A stretch of DNA of 23,405 nt from DATEVL01 sp035281845 (GCA_035281845.1 DATEVL010000063.1:1-23405); one strand, 5' to 3'. Counted from the stretch's first letter, positions 1 to 7,915 are shown. Numbers and translations: made by a program. Notes: generated by a model from the sequence alone, not told the origin.

Positions 1-164
1 TCCATCTCCAGCCGGACAGCGGCACGGGGGCCGATCGGTGGTGCGTGCAAGCGCGCGTCACAATGGAAGGGCAAGTTCAGCTCGTGGCCGTCCTGCTAAT
101 CCAGAAAGCCGGGGGATCAACCTCGGGGTGGCGACTAGGAGAACTACAGGTTGGGGTCAGGTGC

Positions 165-240
165 GAGGCTGTCGAGTAGATGGGACTTGAACCCCCGCGC
201 AACCCTCCCGTTCGTAAGCACTGCGAACAGGGGAGGGGTC
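165..240 (-). other. tRNA-like 3' fragment (variable arm plus T-arm look-alike)
   Basis: On the minus strand a stem-loop (GTTCG/CGAAC around a loop containing TGCTTA) is followed by GGGGGTTCAAGTCCC and then CTACTCG. This order resembles the long variable arm and T-arm of class II tRNAs such as tRNA-Leu. The T-stem has only three Watson-Crick pairs plus a G.T, and no D-arm, anticodon arm or matching 5' acceptor strand is found upstream. It is at best a tRNA remnant, or it may be a chance resemblance. Confidence 0.2.
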
Positions 241-247
241 CTTCAAC

Positions 248-278
248 CCCTTGTCGAGCGGGCTTTGCTCGACGAGGG
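248..278. repeat. 12-bp inverted repeat / hairpin
   Basis: The arms 248-259 and 267-278 pair over 12 bp, including GTCGAGC/GCTCGAC and CCCT/AGGG with one T.G wobble, around a 7-nt loop GGGCTTT. There is no T-run on either side, so it is not a canonical intrinsic terminator. It may terminate or protect a transcript entering from the left edge, or be a repeat element. Confidence 0.45.
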
Positions 279-443
279 AGGTGGGGTGGGGGTTTGACAT
301 GCAGCGCCTGACGCCGGAGCCGGGCCTCCAGCGAGGTATCGAATACAAGGCGTGCCTTGGCTCGCAATGGTGTGCATCATCGCCGCACGCCCTCCCGCTG
401 GTTACTCTTCCGCAATATTTCTGGACGAATTTCCTCTGCATGC

Positions 444-470
444 TTGCCGTGCCCGGCCTTACGTTATAAT
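444..470 (+). promoter_or_regulatory. Sigma-70-type promoter of the oppDF operon
   Basis: A perfect TATAAT lies at 465-470. A weak -35 candidate (TTGCCG, 444-449) stands 15 bp upstream. Transcription would begin near 476-478, giving an approximately 110-nt leader before the chosen oppD1 start. An ATG lies exactly at 476 and opens a 33-codon frame that ends at 577, just before oppD1 (see findings). Confidence 0.45.
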
Positions 471-585
471 GCCGCATGGAGCCCGCGCGGCCAAGCCGGG
501 GCGGAGTGGCTCGGCCCCCCGGCATCGTGGCTCTCGGGGCCGGCTCTTCCACCGGTTCGGGCCCTCAGGCGGCTTGACCGACCAG

Positions 586-1626
586 ATGGCAACCCTCCGT
601 CAAGCGAGCGGCCCGCATATGCTGCGCGATCTCGGAACCTCACCGCGCGTTCTCGACGTCACCGATCTCGTAACCCAGTTCAGGACCCCAGAAGGAATCG
701 TCCACGCCGTGAACGGGGTCTCCTTACACCTTGACCAGGGGGAGACTCTAGGGATCGTTGGCGAGAGCGGTTGCGGCAAGAGCGTCACCGTCCTGTCGCT
801 GTTGCGTCTCATCCCGTCGCCGCCCGGCGAGATCGTTCGAGGCCAGGCGGATTTCCTGGGCGTGGACCTGCTCCAGATGTCGCAAGACGAAATCCGCCGG
901 GTTCGTGGAGCGCAGATCGGGATGGTGTTCCAAGACCCGATGACCTCCTTCAATCCCGTGTTGACGATGGGGAAGCAGTTGACGGAGCCGCTCGAGATCC
1001 ACCTGGGGATGACCAAGAGCCAGGCCAACGAGCGAGCCGCCGAACTGCTCGAGATGGTGGGCATTCCCAACGCCGCCGATCGGCTCAAAGACTATCCCCA
1101 TCAGTTCTCCGGTGGCATGCGCCAACGCGTGATGATCGCCATGGGCCTCTCGTGCACGCCGCAGATCCTGATCGCCGACGAACCGACGACCGCGCTCGAT
1201 GTGACGATCCAGGCGCAGATCATCGAACTGGTTAAGCGGTTGCGCGATGAGATCGGCATGGCGATCATCTGGATCACCCACGACCTGGGGATCATCGCCG
1301 GCCTGGCCGACCGGGTGATGGTGATGTACGGCGGGTACATCATCGAGCACGCCCCGGTGAAGGAACTCTACGCCAATCCCTTGCACCCCTACACCATCGG
1401 CCTGTTGGGCAGTCTGCCGCGCCTCGACCAGCAACGCGAACGGCTGACATCGATTGAGGGCATGCCGCCGATCTTGATGGAAGAACCAAAGTATTGCCCG
1501 TTCGCCGTGCGCTGCTCGTTCGTCCAGGACCGTTGCCGGCGAGAGAATCCGCTGCTGATGAGTGTCGCTCCGCAGCATGAGATCGCCTGCTGGGTGGACG
1601 TGCGCACCGGGAGGCTGCGGGCGTGA
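586..1626 (+). CDS. oppD: Oligo/dipeptide ABC importer ATP-binding protein, OppD/DppD type (copy 1)
   Basis: This is a cytoplasmic ATPase that would power peptide or related-solute import as the OppD half of an OppD-OppF pair. With the start at 586 the protein has 346 residues. It shows Walker A GESGCGKS (59-66), a Q-loop (VFQDPMTSFNP), the ABC signature FSGGMRQR, Walker B ILIADEPTTALD and the switch His in ITHD. The C-terminal oligo_HPY extension begins at LHPYT and carries several cysteines (CPF..RCS..DRC..ACW) typical of this family. The ATG at 586 is preferred because upstream in-frame codons encode unrelated sequence and precede the likely transcription start; ATG 619 is an alternative. 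No strong ribosome site is visible at either. The 3' end overlaps oppF1 by a GTGA. The substrate is unknown, since this family also carries nickel and sugars. Confidence 0.93.
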   Translation: MATLRQASGPHMLRDLGTSPRVLDVTDLVTQFRTPEGIVHAVNGVSLHLDQGETLGIVGESGCGKSVTVLSLLRLIPSPPGEIVRGQADFLGVDLLQMSQDEIRRVRGAQIGMVFQDPMTSFNPVLTMGKQLTEPLEIHLGMTKSQANERAAELLEMVGIPNAADRLKDYPHQFSGGMRQRVMIAMGLSCTPQILIADEPTTALDVTIQAQIIELVKRLRDEIGMAIIWITHDLGIIAGLADRVMVMYGGYIIEHAPVKELYANPLHPYTIGLLGSLPRLDQQRERLTSIEGMPPILMEEPKYCPFAVRCSFVQDRCRRENPLLMSVAPQHEIACWVDVRTGRLRA

Positions 1627-2660
1627 CGGACACCGCTCGCGCGATTGACTCCCCGACCGCGACCGCCGCCAACGGAAAGGTTCTGCTCAAGGTCGAGGGG
1701 CTGGTCAAGCACTTTCCCATCATGCGCGGCGTGATCCAGCGCACGGTCGGCGCAGTGCGGGCCGTGGACGGGGTTAGCTTCGAGGTGGTCACGGGCGAGA
1801 CCTTCGGCCTGGTGGGGGAGTCGGGCTGCGGCAAATCGACGACCGGGCGCACGATTCTGCAGCTCTACCGGCCGACGGCGGGACACGTGTGGTTCGACGG
1901 GCTCGACCTGACCCGACTCAAGGGGAACGAGCTGCGGCTGATGCGTCGACATATGCAGATGATCTTCCAGGATCCGTATGCCAGCCTCAACCCGCGGATG
2001 ACCATCAACGACATCGTCGGGGAGCCCTTGCTGGTGCACGGCATCATCCCGCGCTCGGAGATCCCGGACCGGGTGCGCGAGCTGCTTCGCCTCGTGGGGC
2101 TCAACCCGAGCCTGGCGAACCGCTATCCGCACGAGTTCTCCGGTGGTCAGCGACAACGCATCGGGGTGGCGCGGGCCGTGGCGCTGCAGCCGCGGCTGAT
2201 CATCTGCGATGAGCCGATCTCGGCCCTGGACGTGTCGATCCAGGCGCAGGTGGTCAACCTGCTCGAGGATCTGCAGGATCGATTCAACCTGACTTATGTC
2301 TTCATCGCCCACGACCTCTCGATGGTCCGGCACATCAGCGATCGGGTGGCCGTGATGTACCTGGGCATCCTCGTCGAGTTGGCCGACCGAGACGACCTCT
2401 ACCTGCATCCGCTCCATCCGTATACCCAGGCCCTGCTCTCCGCCGTTCCGGTCGCCGACCCGCTGGTGGAAGAGAAGCGGCGGCGGGTCATCCTGGAGGG
2501 CGACGTCCCAAGCCCGATCAATCCTCCCTCCGGTTGCCGCTTCCGCACACGTTGTCCGATTGCCCAGGAATACTGCGCCCAGGAAGTGCCCGCGTGGCGC
2601 GAGCTGCGTCCCGGCCACTGGGTCGCCTGCCACTACGCCGAGGGTGGGGGTATAATGTAA
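1623..2660 (+). CDS. oppF: Oligo/dipeptide ABC importer ATP-binding protein, OppF/DppF type (copy 1)
   Basis: Partner ATPase of OppD1, 345 residues. It has Walker A GESGCGKS (65-72), signature FSGGQRQR, Walker B LIICDEPISALD, switch His in FIAHD, and an oligo_HPY tail with CRFRTRCPIAQEYC. The IMRGVIQRTVGAVRAVDGV block ahead of Walker A is characteristic of OppF rather than OppD. The GTG start at 1623 forms a 4-base GTGA overlap with the oppD1 stop and is preceded by GGGAGG (1609-1614), indicating translational coupling. The last codons overlap a TATAAT (2651-2656) that probably drives the downstream binding-protein gene. Confidence 0.94.
   Translation: MTDTARAIDSPTATAANGKVLLKVEGLVKHFPIMRGVIQRTVGAVRAVDGVSFEVVTGETFGLVGESGCGKSTTGRTILQLYRPTAGHVWFDGLDLTRLKGNELRLMRRHMQMIFQDPYASLNPRMTINDIVGEPLLVHGIIPRSEIPDRVRELLRLVGLNPSLANRYPHEFSGGQRQRIGVARAVALQPRLIICDEPISALDVSIQAQVVNLLEDLQDRFNLTYVFIAHDLSMVRHISDRVAVMYLGILVELADRDDLYLHPLHPYTQALLSAVPVADPLVEEKRRRVILEGDVPSPINPPSGCRFRTRCPIAQEYCAQEVPAWRELRPGHWVACHYAEGGGIM
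2627..2656 (+). promoter_or_regulatory. Internal promoter for the substrate-binding protein
   Basis: A perfect TATAAT (2651-2656) overlaps the end of oppF1, with a 4/6 -35 match CTGCCA (2627-2632) at 18-bp spacing. Predicted transcription starts near 2663, about 116 nt before the binding-protein ATG. A separate promoter fits the usual need for far more binding protein than ATPase. Confidence 0.5.
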
Positions 2661-2778
2661 GCAACTTGCCCCCGCACGACAATCGAAGGGAGGTGGTGAG
2701 CCAGCGGTCGTCGACCCGTATCCCCCATGTGTCCCTACCAGCACGAACCATTCTTTCCACCTAAGGAGGGGAAGAACA

Positions 2779-4797
2779 ATGCGCACTAGGTTGTTTAGTG
2801 TGGCCGCGGTTGCCATCCTTGTCACGCTAGTCTTTTCCGCCTGCACGCCCTCAGGGGCGGTTCAGACCGTGATCGTCGGTGGCACTCCGATGGTTGTGAC
2901 CGCGACACCGGAGGTTCTCAACCTCACGTCGCCGGATCCGACCACGTTCACCAACGTCAGTTATGGCGATCCAGAGACGCTGGACCCCGCCCTGGCCTAT
3001 GAGACGGCCGGCGGAGAGGTCATCGGGAACGTCTATGAAACGCTGATCTACTACAAGGGCGAGGCGGTCGATGAGTTTGTTCCGCAGCTCGCCACCGACT
3101 GGACCGTGTCGGAGGATGGCCAGACCTACACCTTCACCATGCGGGACGGCGTCAAGTTCCACGAAGGCGGCGACATGACCGCCTCGGATGCGGCCTACTC
3201 TTGGCAGCGTGGCATCCTCCAGGGCGGCGGCGCTTCGCCGCAGTGGATGATGGTCTCCGCCTTGCTTGGTCTGGGCTACCACGACATCAGCGAAGTCGTC
3301 GATGCCTCGGGCGCCCTGACCGACGACCCCGCCGCTTTGCAGGCGGCCGACCCGGCGGCCCTCAAGGCAGCCTGCGAGTCCGTGACCTCCGGCATCGTTG
3401 CTGATGACGCCGCCGGAACGCTGACGGTCACGCTGGCCCAGCCCTTCGCCCCGTTCCAGTCGATCATCGCCCAGACCTGGGGCTCGGTGATGGACAAAGA
3501 ATGGGTCATGGAGAACGGCGGATGGGACGGCTCGTGTGACACCTGGCAGAACTACTATGGCGTCCTGGCCGAGAACGATCCGTTCACGTCCATCATGAAC
3601 GGCACCGGGCCGTTCAAGCTCGATCACTGGACCCCCGGTGAAGAGGTCGTCCTGGTCCGCAATGACGACTACTGGCGCACCGAGCCAGCCTATGAAGGCG
3701 GCCCGTCCGGCCCCGCGGCGCTCGAGCGGGTCGTGCTACAAAACGTGGAGGAGTGGGGTACCCGCTTCGCCATGTTCCAGGCGGGTGACGCCGACTATGT
3801 CACGGTGAACCCCGAGCACCGGACGCAGGTCGACCCGATGGTCGGCACGAACTGCCAGTTCGATCTTGAGGCCAACAGCTACGGCGCATGCGAGACGATC
3901 GATCCGTCGCAGCCGTACGTGCGCTACATCGGCCAGCCGGGCACCACCCGGACCGACGTCTTCTTCAACTTCGACGTCCCCAACCCCGACGGTAACAACC
4001 CCTATCTGGGGTCGGGTAAGCTAGACGGCAATGGAATCCCCTCGGACTTCTTTGCCGACTCGCACATCCGCAAGGGGATGAACTACTGCTTCGACCACGA
4101 TATCTTCATCAACGATATCTACCAGGGCGAGGCAGCTCAGTCCACCACGCTGGCGCTGGCCGGGATGCCGGGCTACGACCTGGCGGCCCCGCACTACTCG
4201 CTGGATCTCGCGAAGTGCGAGGAGGAGTTCAAGCTGGCGGACGCCGACCATGACGGGATCCCCGCCGGCGAGGACCCCGACGACGTCTGGGAGACGGGCT
4301 TCCGGATGCAGATCGGCTACAACCAGGGCAATACCACCCGCCAGGCTGTCGCCGAAATCCTGGCCTCGGGCCTGACCGCGGTCAATGAGAAGTTCCTGGT
4401 GGAGACGATCGGTCTCCCGTGGCCGTCGTTCCTGGGCGCCCGCCGGGCACGCACCTTGCCGATCTTCGTCCTGGGGTGGCTCGAGGACTACCACGACCCC
4501 CACAACTGGTACCAGCCGTACCTGGTGGGCGACTTCGGCAGCTATCTGCGCATGCCGGAAGAACTCACGGCGCAATACAAGGAGCTGATCGAAGCCGCGG
4601 CCTCCGAGACCGATCCGGCCGCTCGGGCCGAGATCTACGGCCAGGTCAACCAGCTCAACTACGACAACCCGGCGTTCATCATCCTGTCTATCGGGACGAG
4701 CCACTGGTTCGTGCAGCCATGGGTGAAGGGCATGGTTCACAACCCTGTCTTCGCCGGCACCCCGCTTGGGTACTACTACGGGATGTCCGAACAGTAG
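2779..4797 (+). CDS. oppA: Peptide ABC transporter substrate-binding lipoprotein (SBP_bac_5 family)
   Basis: Extracytoplasmic solute receptor, 672 residues. The N-terminus has a basic start, a hydrophobic stretch and a lipobox ending in Cys22 (VFSAC), so it should be lipid-anchored. The mature part follows the SBP_bac_5 pattern: SYGDPETLDPALAYETAGGE, then LATDWTVSEDGQTYTFTMRDGVKFHEG, and later the GTGPFKLDHWTPGE segment. It is longer than the 500-550 residues usual for the family. One extra element is an acidic D-x-D-x-D-G loop at 488-493 (LADADHDGIPAGEDPDD) that looks like a calcium-binding loop. The start is fixed by AAGGAGGGG (2763-2771), the strongest ribosome site in the region. It lies between the ATPases and the permeases and has its own promoter. 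The ligand cannot be read from the sequence. Confidence 0.93.
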   Translation: MRTRLFSVAAVAILVTLVFSACTPSGAVQTVIVGGTPMVVTATPEVLNLTSPDPTTFTNVSYGDPETLDPALAYETAGGEVIGNVYETLIYYKGEAVDEFVPQLATDWTVSEDGQTYTFTMRDGVKFHEGGDMTASDAAYSWQRGILQGGGASPQWMMVSALLGLGYHDISEVVDASGALTDDPAALQAADPAALKAACESVTSGIVADDAAGTLTVTLAQPFAPFQSIIAQTWGSVMDKEWVMENGGWDGSCDTWQNYYGVLAENDPFTSIMNGTGPFKLDHWTPGEEVVLVRNDDYWRTEPAYEGGPSGPAALERVVLQNVEEWGTRFAMFQAGDADYVTVNPEHRTQVDPMVGTNCQFDLEANSYGACETIDPSQPYVRYIGQPGTTRTDVFFNFDVPNPDGNNPYLGSGKLDGNGIPSDFFADSHIRKGMNYCFDHDIFINDIYQGEAAQSTTLALAGMPGYDLAAPHYSLDLAKCEEEFKLADADHDGIPAGEDPDDVWETGFRMQIGYNQGNTTRQAVAEILASGLTAVNEKFLVETIGLPWPSFLGARRARTLPIFVLGWLEDYHDPHNWYQPYLVGDFGSYLRMPEELTAQYKELIEAAASETDPAARAEIYGQVNQLNYDNPAFIILSIGTSHWFVQPWVKGMVHNPVFAGTPLGYYYGMSEQ

Positions 4798-4820
4798 CAA
4801 TCCCTCGAACCCGGGAACGT

Positions 4821-4848
4821 TGCGGGGGCCTGGCAGCAGGCCCCCGCA
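4821..4848 (+). promoter_or_regulatory. Intercistronic stem-loop between binding protein and permeases
   Basis: A perfect 12-bp GC-rich stem (4821-4832 with 4837-4848) closes a 4-nt loop GCAG. It sits 23 bases after the binding-protein stop and has no following T-run. Such stems between an abundant binding protein and its permease commonly protect the upstream mRNA from 3' exonucleases or cause partial termination. That role is inferred here. Confidence 0.6.
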
Positions 4849-4914
4849 TCCCCCCGGAGAGCCTATGAGCGTGGATTCGGCTCTGGAGTAGCATAGGAAC
4901 AAGGTTAGCAGGCG

Positions 4915-5979
4915 ATGACGACTTATATTCTCCGGCGCCTGTTGCTTGTCCCCGTGCTTCTTTTCGGTGTGACGATCCTCATCTTTGGCATGGTTTCCTT
5001 CCTCAGCCCCGTCGAACGCTCAGCCCTGTATGTTCGCGAAATCCCTCGAAACGACCTTCAGTTGCAGGCGGTGATCAAGCAATACGGGCTGGAAGATCCC
5101 ATTTACCTGCAGTACTGGCACTGGCTCGTCGGGAAGGTCAATCCGGCAACCGGGGAGCGGCGCGGTGGGATTCTCTTCGGAGATTTTGGCTGGTCGCGGA
5201 CCGGTTCGCAGCCGGTGGCCGACCTGATCAGGCAGCGATTCCCCAATACGTTAGACCTGACGCTCTGGGCGATCGTGCCGGTCGTGGCGGTCGGGATCTG
5301 GATGGGGATCCAGGCGGCCGTGCACCACAATGGTGCTGCCGACCAGGGGGGGCGGGTATTCAGCGTGATCGGGACCTCCTTCCCGACCTTCGTTTTCGGC
5401 TTGCTCATGCTCATGATCTTCTATGCCAACCTCAGATGGTTCCCGCCGGGCCGATCCTCCGATTGGGCGAGCCAAGTGATCCTGTCGGACCAGTGGCGCA
5501 GCTACACCTATCTGTTGACCATCGACAGCCTCTTGAATCTCCGTCTCGACATCTTCGTCGATACGATGAGGCACATGGTACTGCCGATCCTGACCCTGGC
5601 CTATCTCAACTGGGCCGTGTTCCTGCGTGTGACGCGCTCTTCGATGCTGGAGACGCTGCGCCAGGATTACGTGACTACGGCGCGCGCCAAGGGGTTGCCG
5701 GAAAAGGATGTTGTGAACAAGCACGCTCGGCCGAATGCGTTGATCCCGGTCGTGACTCTAGCCGGCTTCACGGTCGTCGCCCTGCTGGGCGGGGTCGTCA
5801 TCACCGAGACCGTCTTCAACTATCCGGGGATCGGCTCAGCGACGGCGGATGCCGCCGCCAACCTCGACGTGCTGACCGTCCTGGGGCTGGCCCTTTTCAT
5901 CGGACTTATTCTGATCGTTGCCAATCTGGTTGTCGATGTCGCCTACGGGTTTATCGACCCGCGAATTCGCTTGGACTAG
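4915..5979 (+). CDS. oppB: Peptide ABC transporter permease, OppB/DppB type
   Basis: Inner-membrane permease subunit, 354 residues, about six transmembrane segments. The first helix (residues about 8-30) is followed by the long extracytoplasmic loop typical of DppB. The cytoplasmic EAA loop that docks the ATPases is visible as DYVTTARAKGLPEKDVV...NALIPV near residues 245-275. The family ending (VDVAYGFIDPRIRLD) is present. It pairs with OppC 12 bases downstream to form the translocation pore. The ribosome site before the ATG is weak (AAGG about 10 bases upstream). It contains no ATPase motifs, so it depends on one of the two flanking ATPase pairs. Confidence 0.94.
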   Translation: MTTYILRRLLLVPVLLFGVTILIFGMVSFLSPVERSALYVREIPRNDLQLQAVIKQYGLEDPIYLQYWHWLVGKVNPATGERRGGILFGDFGWSRTGSQPVADLIRQRFPNTLDLTLWAIVPVVAVGIWMGIQAAVHHNGAADQGGRVFSVIGTSFPTFVFGLLMLMIFYANLRWFPPGRSSDWASQVILSDQWRSYTYLLTIDSLLNLRLDIFVDTMRHMVLPILTLAYLNWAVFLRVTRSSMLETLRQDYVTTARAKGLPEKDVVNKHARPNALIPVVTLAGFTVVALLGGVVITETVFNYPGIGSATADAAANLDVLTVLGLALFIGLILIVANLVVDVAYGFIDPRIRLD

Positions 5980-5991
5980 CGAGGGTTGCCC

Positions 5992-7038
5992 ATGGCTGAG
6001 ATAGCCATCCCCAAGGGGGGCTTTGGTGTCACCGAGGCGATCCCCTTGCGCAAGATCGGACCGGTGGAGCGTCTCCTCGGGCCCGAGACGTACCGCATCG
6101 TTGTGGCGCTGCTCAAGACGCCGGTTTCGATCCTCGGCTTCGCCCTGATTGCTTTCTTCATCGTGGTCGCCCTGGCGGCGCCGTGGATTGCGCCTCCGCT
6201 GCATCCGAACAACCCGTATGACATCCCGCGCGATGGTTTCAGGGCCCAGCCCCAGCCGATGATGTCCGAGTGGAATCGGGAACAGCCGCCGCTGCCGGCC
6301 TGGTGGAAGCCGATCATGGGGACGGACCAGTGGGTGCATCTCCTGGGCACGTCGGAGGGGCAGTACGACCTCTTCTATGGAATCGTTTGGGGCACGCGCA
6401 CCGCGTTCAAGACCGGCCTGATCGTGACCTTTGTGACACTGATCATCGGCATCGTGGTCGGTTCGGTCTCGGCCTACTACGGCGGCGCCACCGACAACAT
6501 CATCATGCGTGGCGTCGATATCATGCTGACCCTGCCCTTCATCCTGGCGGCGCTGATCCTGGCGGCCGTGCTCACGCCGAAGCTCGGCCGAAGCCTCCTT
6601 CCAGCAACGATCGCCCTGATCGCCTTCGGCTGGATGGGCTATTCGCGCATCATCCGCGGCGATATCCTTTCGGTGAAGCAGCGCGATTACGTTATGGCGG
6701 CGCGTGTGATTGGCGTCAAAGACAGCCGCATCCTGATGCGACACATCATCCCCAATGCCATCTTCCCGACCCTGGTGCTGGCCTCGCTGGCCATCGGAGA
6801 CGTCGTTCTATCCTTTGCCGCGCTGAGTTTCTTGGGGATCGGTACCCCGGTCGGCTACGCCGATTGGGGACAGACCCTGTCGTTTGCCCGGAACTGGATC
6901 ACCGACCTGTCGACCTATTGGTACATCGTCGTTTGGCCGGGCATGACGTTGGTCCTGTTCGTGATGGGCTGGAACTTGGTCGGCGACGCCCTGCGCGACG
7001 TGTTCGATCCGCGAATGCGGGGCCGGGGAGGCGCGTAG
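5992..7038 (+). CDS. oppC: Peptide ABC transporter permease, OppC/DppC type
   Basis: Second permease subunit, 348 residues. A cytoplasmic N-terminal tail leads to a first helix (about 43-65), then a periplasmic loop with MGTDQWVHLLGTSEGQYDLFYGIVWGTR, the OppC_N-to-BPD transition. The EAA loop appears as DYVMAARVIGVKDSRILMRHIIPN. The ending GDALRDVFDPRMRG is the OppC/DppC hallmark. ATG 5992 is preferred over an in-frame TTG at 5986 because GAGGG (5981-5985) is spaced six bases before it. It is the last gene before a strong terminator, so the primary operon ends here. Confidence 0.94.
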   Translation: MAEIAIPKGGFGVTEAIPLRKIGPVERLLGPETYRIVVALLKTPVSILGFALIAFFIVVALAAPWIAPPLHPNNPYDIPRDGFRAQPQPMMSEWNREQPPLPAWWKPIMGTDQWVHLLGTSEGQYDLFYGIVWGTRTAFKTGLIVTFVTLIIGIVVGSVSAYYGGATDNIIMRGVDIMLTLPFILAALILAAVLTPKLGRSLLPATIALIAFGWMGYSRIIRGDILSVKQRDYVMAARVIGVKDSRILMRHIIPNAIFPTLVLASLAIGDVVLSFAALSFLGIGTPVGYADWGQTLSFARNWITDLSTYWYIVVWPGMTLVLFVMGWNLVGDALRDVFDPRMRGRGGA

Positions 7039-7086
7039 GCACGGCTTCCGCGACCCGGTCCGCGGAATCATGCATCTCGGTTCACG

Positions 7087-7120
7087 CCCGGGGAGAGCGT
7101 GTCTCTTCCCGGGTTTTCTT
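7087..7120 (+). terminator. Rho-independent terminator after oppC
   Basis: An 11-bp stem (CCCGGGGAGAG, 7087-7097, with CTCTTCCCGGG, 7103-7113; one G.T) closes a 5-nt loop and is followed directly by TTTTCTT. This is the only fully canonical intrinsic terminator in the window, and it separates oppC from the cytochrome-like gene. Confidence 0.85.
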
Positions 7121-7139
7121 ATGAGGCCGTGAGAGTACG

Positions 7140-7877
7140 GTGAGGCGAACAACCCCGCAAGGACCCGCAGCCTCCTTGGGCATCCTTGCCTTAGGGGGCC
7201 TGGCCTTGATGTTCTCGGCGAAGAGGGAAATCGCCGGCCCAGAAACAACGCCGACCGTCTCGCCGACGGCCGCGCCGACGGCAGACCGACTCCTCGAGCC
7301 GACCCTTCCCCCGCAACCGAGTGCGGCTGACCAGGGAGCCCAGGTGTATTGGCTCTACTGCATGCCGTGCCATGGGGACCGAGGCCAGGGATTGACGGCC
7401 GAGTTTCGGCAGCTGTATCCGCCGACGGAGCAGAACTGCTGGGCTTCGGGTTGTCATGGTGAACGGCCGTATGAAGGGGGGTTCACTTTGCCCGATCGGA
7501 TACCGCCCTTGATCGGTGAGGGAGCGCTGCAACGATTCCCCTCGGTCGCCGCCCTGGACGGTTTCGTTCGAGCTGCCATGCCGCTCCAGGCTCCAGGAAG
7601 CCTGACGGCGGTGGGATACGACCAGGTGATGGCCTTCCTCGTCCGAGGAAACGGGCTGCCGCTTGCCGCGGGGGGCCCGAGCCAGGCGCCCGCCGCTTCA
7701 GTGACGTCCACTTCGTACAGGTCGACGCCAACTCCCTCCGCCACCGACTCCGGGCCGGAACGGGGGCCCTCCGCGAGTCTGGATTCCGGGGTGGCGCTGA
7801 CGGCGGTCGGGATCGGGGCCGCGATCGGTCTCGTCCTTTTCCTCCGTCGCCGGCGGCCGCGGAAACCTCCTCGCTGA
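7140..7877 (+). CDS. Membrane-anchored cytochrome c-like protein with CXXCH and CX4CH motifs
   Basis: A 245-residue protein with an N-terminal hydrophobic segment (about 11-26), a Thr/Pro-rich linker (34-62) and a cytochrome c-like domain (63-170). Heme motif CMPCH is at 74-78, and a second heme-type motif C100-WASG-C105-H106 lies in an insertion. Met147 (AAMPLQAPG) is in the position of an axial methionine. A second Thr/Ser/Pro-rich linker leads to a C-terminal helix (about 217-235) followed by RRRRPRK, which would hold the C-terminus in the cytoplasm. It should face outside the cytoplasm and carry electrons. Whether both motifs bind heme is unknown. The start is a GTG at 7140 with a weak GAGAG ahead. 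It follows the oppC terminator, so it is probably transcribed separately. Confidence 0.8.
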   Translation: MRRTTPQGPAASLGILALGGLALMFSAKREIAGPETTPTVSPTAAPTADRLLEPTLPPQPSAADQGAQVYWLYCMPCHGDRGQGLTAEFRQLYPPTEQNCWASGCHGERPYEGGFTLPDRIPPLIGEGALQRFPSVAALDGFVRAAMPLQAPGSLTAVGYDQVMAFLVRGNGLPLAAGGPSQAPAASVTSTSYRSTPTPSATDSGPERGPSASLDSGVALTAVGIGAAIGLVLFLRRRRPRKPPR

Positions 7878-7915
7878 GCGGAGGCCCGCCGAAACCTCCT
7901 CCCTGAGCAGAGGCC
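7862..7915 (+). repeat. Two-copy 25-bp direct repeat, each copy a small hairpin
   Basis: Copies at 7862-7886 and 7891-7915 are identical at 23 of 25 positions. The first can fold by CCTCC/GGAGG; the second copy has one change in that pairing. The first copy contains the last codons and TGA stop of the cytochrome-like gene. It may serve as its transcript end, but no clear T-run follows. Confidence 0.6.

Larger units (their letters stand above)
1..464. other. Leading region without a supported gene
   Basis: I see no convincing protein gene here. Open frames on both strands are short and have composition-driven, Arg/Pro/Ser-rich translations without recognisable domains. The stretch holds a strong hairpin at 248-278 and a minus-strand stretch at about 165-240 that resembles the 3' half of a tRNA (both listed separately). 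The promoter of the transporter operon begins just after it. A gene running in from the left edge cannot be excluded for the first 100 bases, but nothing identifies one. Confidence 0.5.

Noticed and set aside
77..552. Short overlapping frames on the minus strand at the window start
   Set aside because: Translations such as GVQVPS arise from the tRNA-like T-arm; there is no ribosome site or domain.
1389..2846. 485-codon minus-strand open frame opposite oppF1
   Set aside because: It is antisense to a clear ABC ATPase, its translation lacks domains, and long antisense frames are expected in high-GC coding DNA.
4865..4891. Eight-codon frame (MSVDSALE) between oppA and oppB with GGAGAG ahead
   Set aside because: It is too short to support as a gene; the spacing to the purine run is only three bases.
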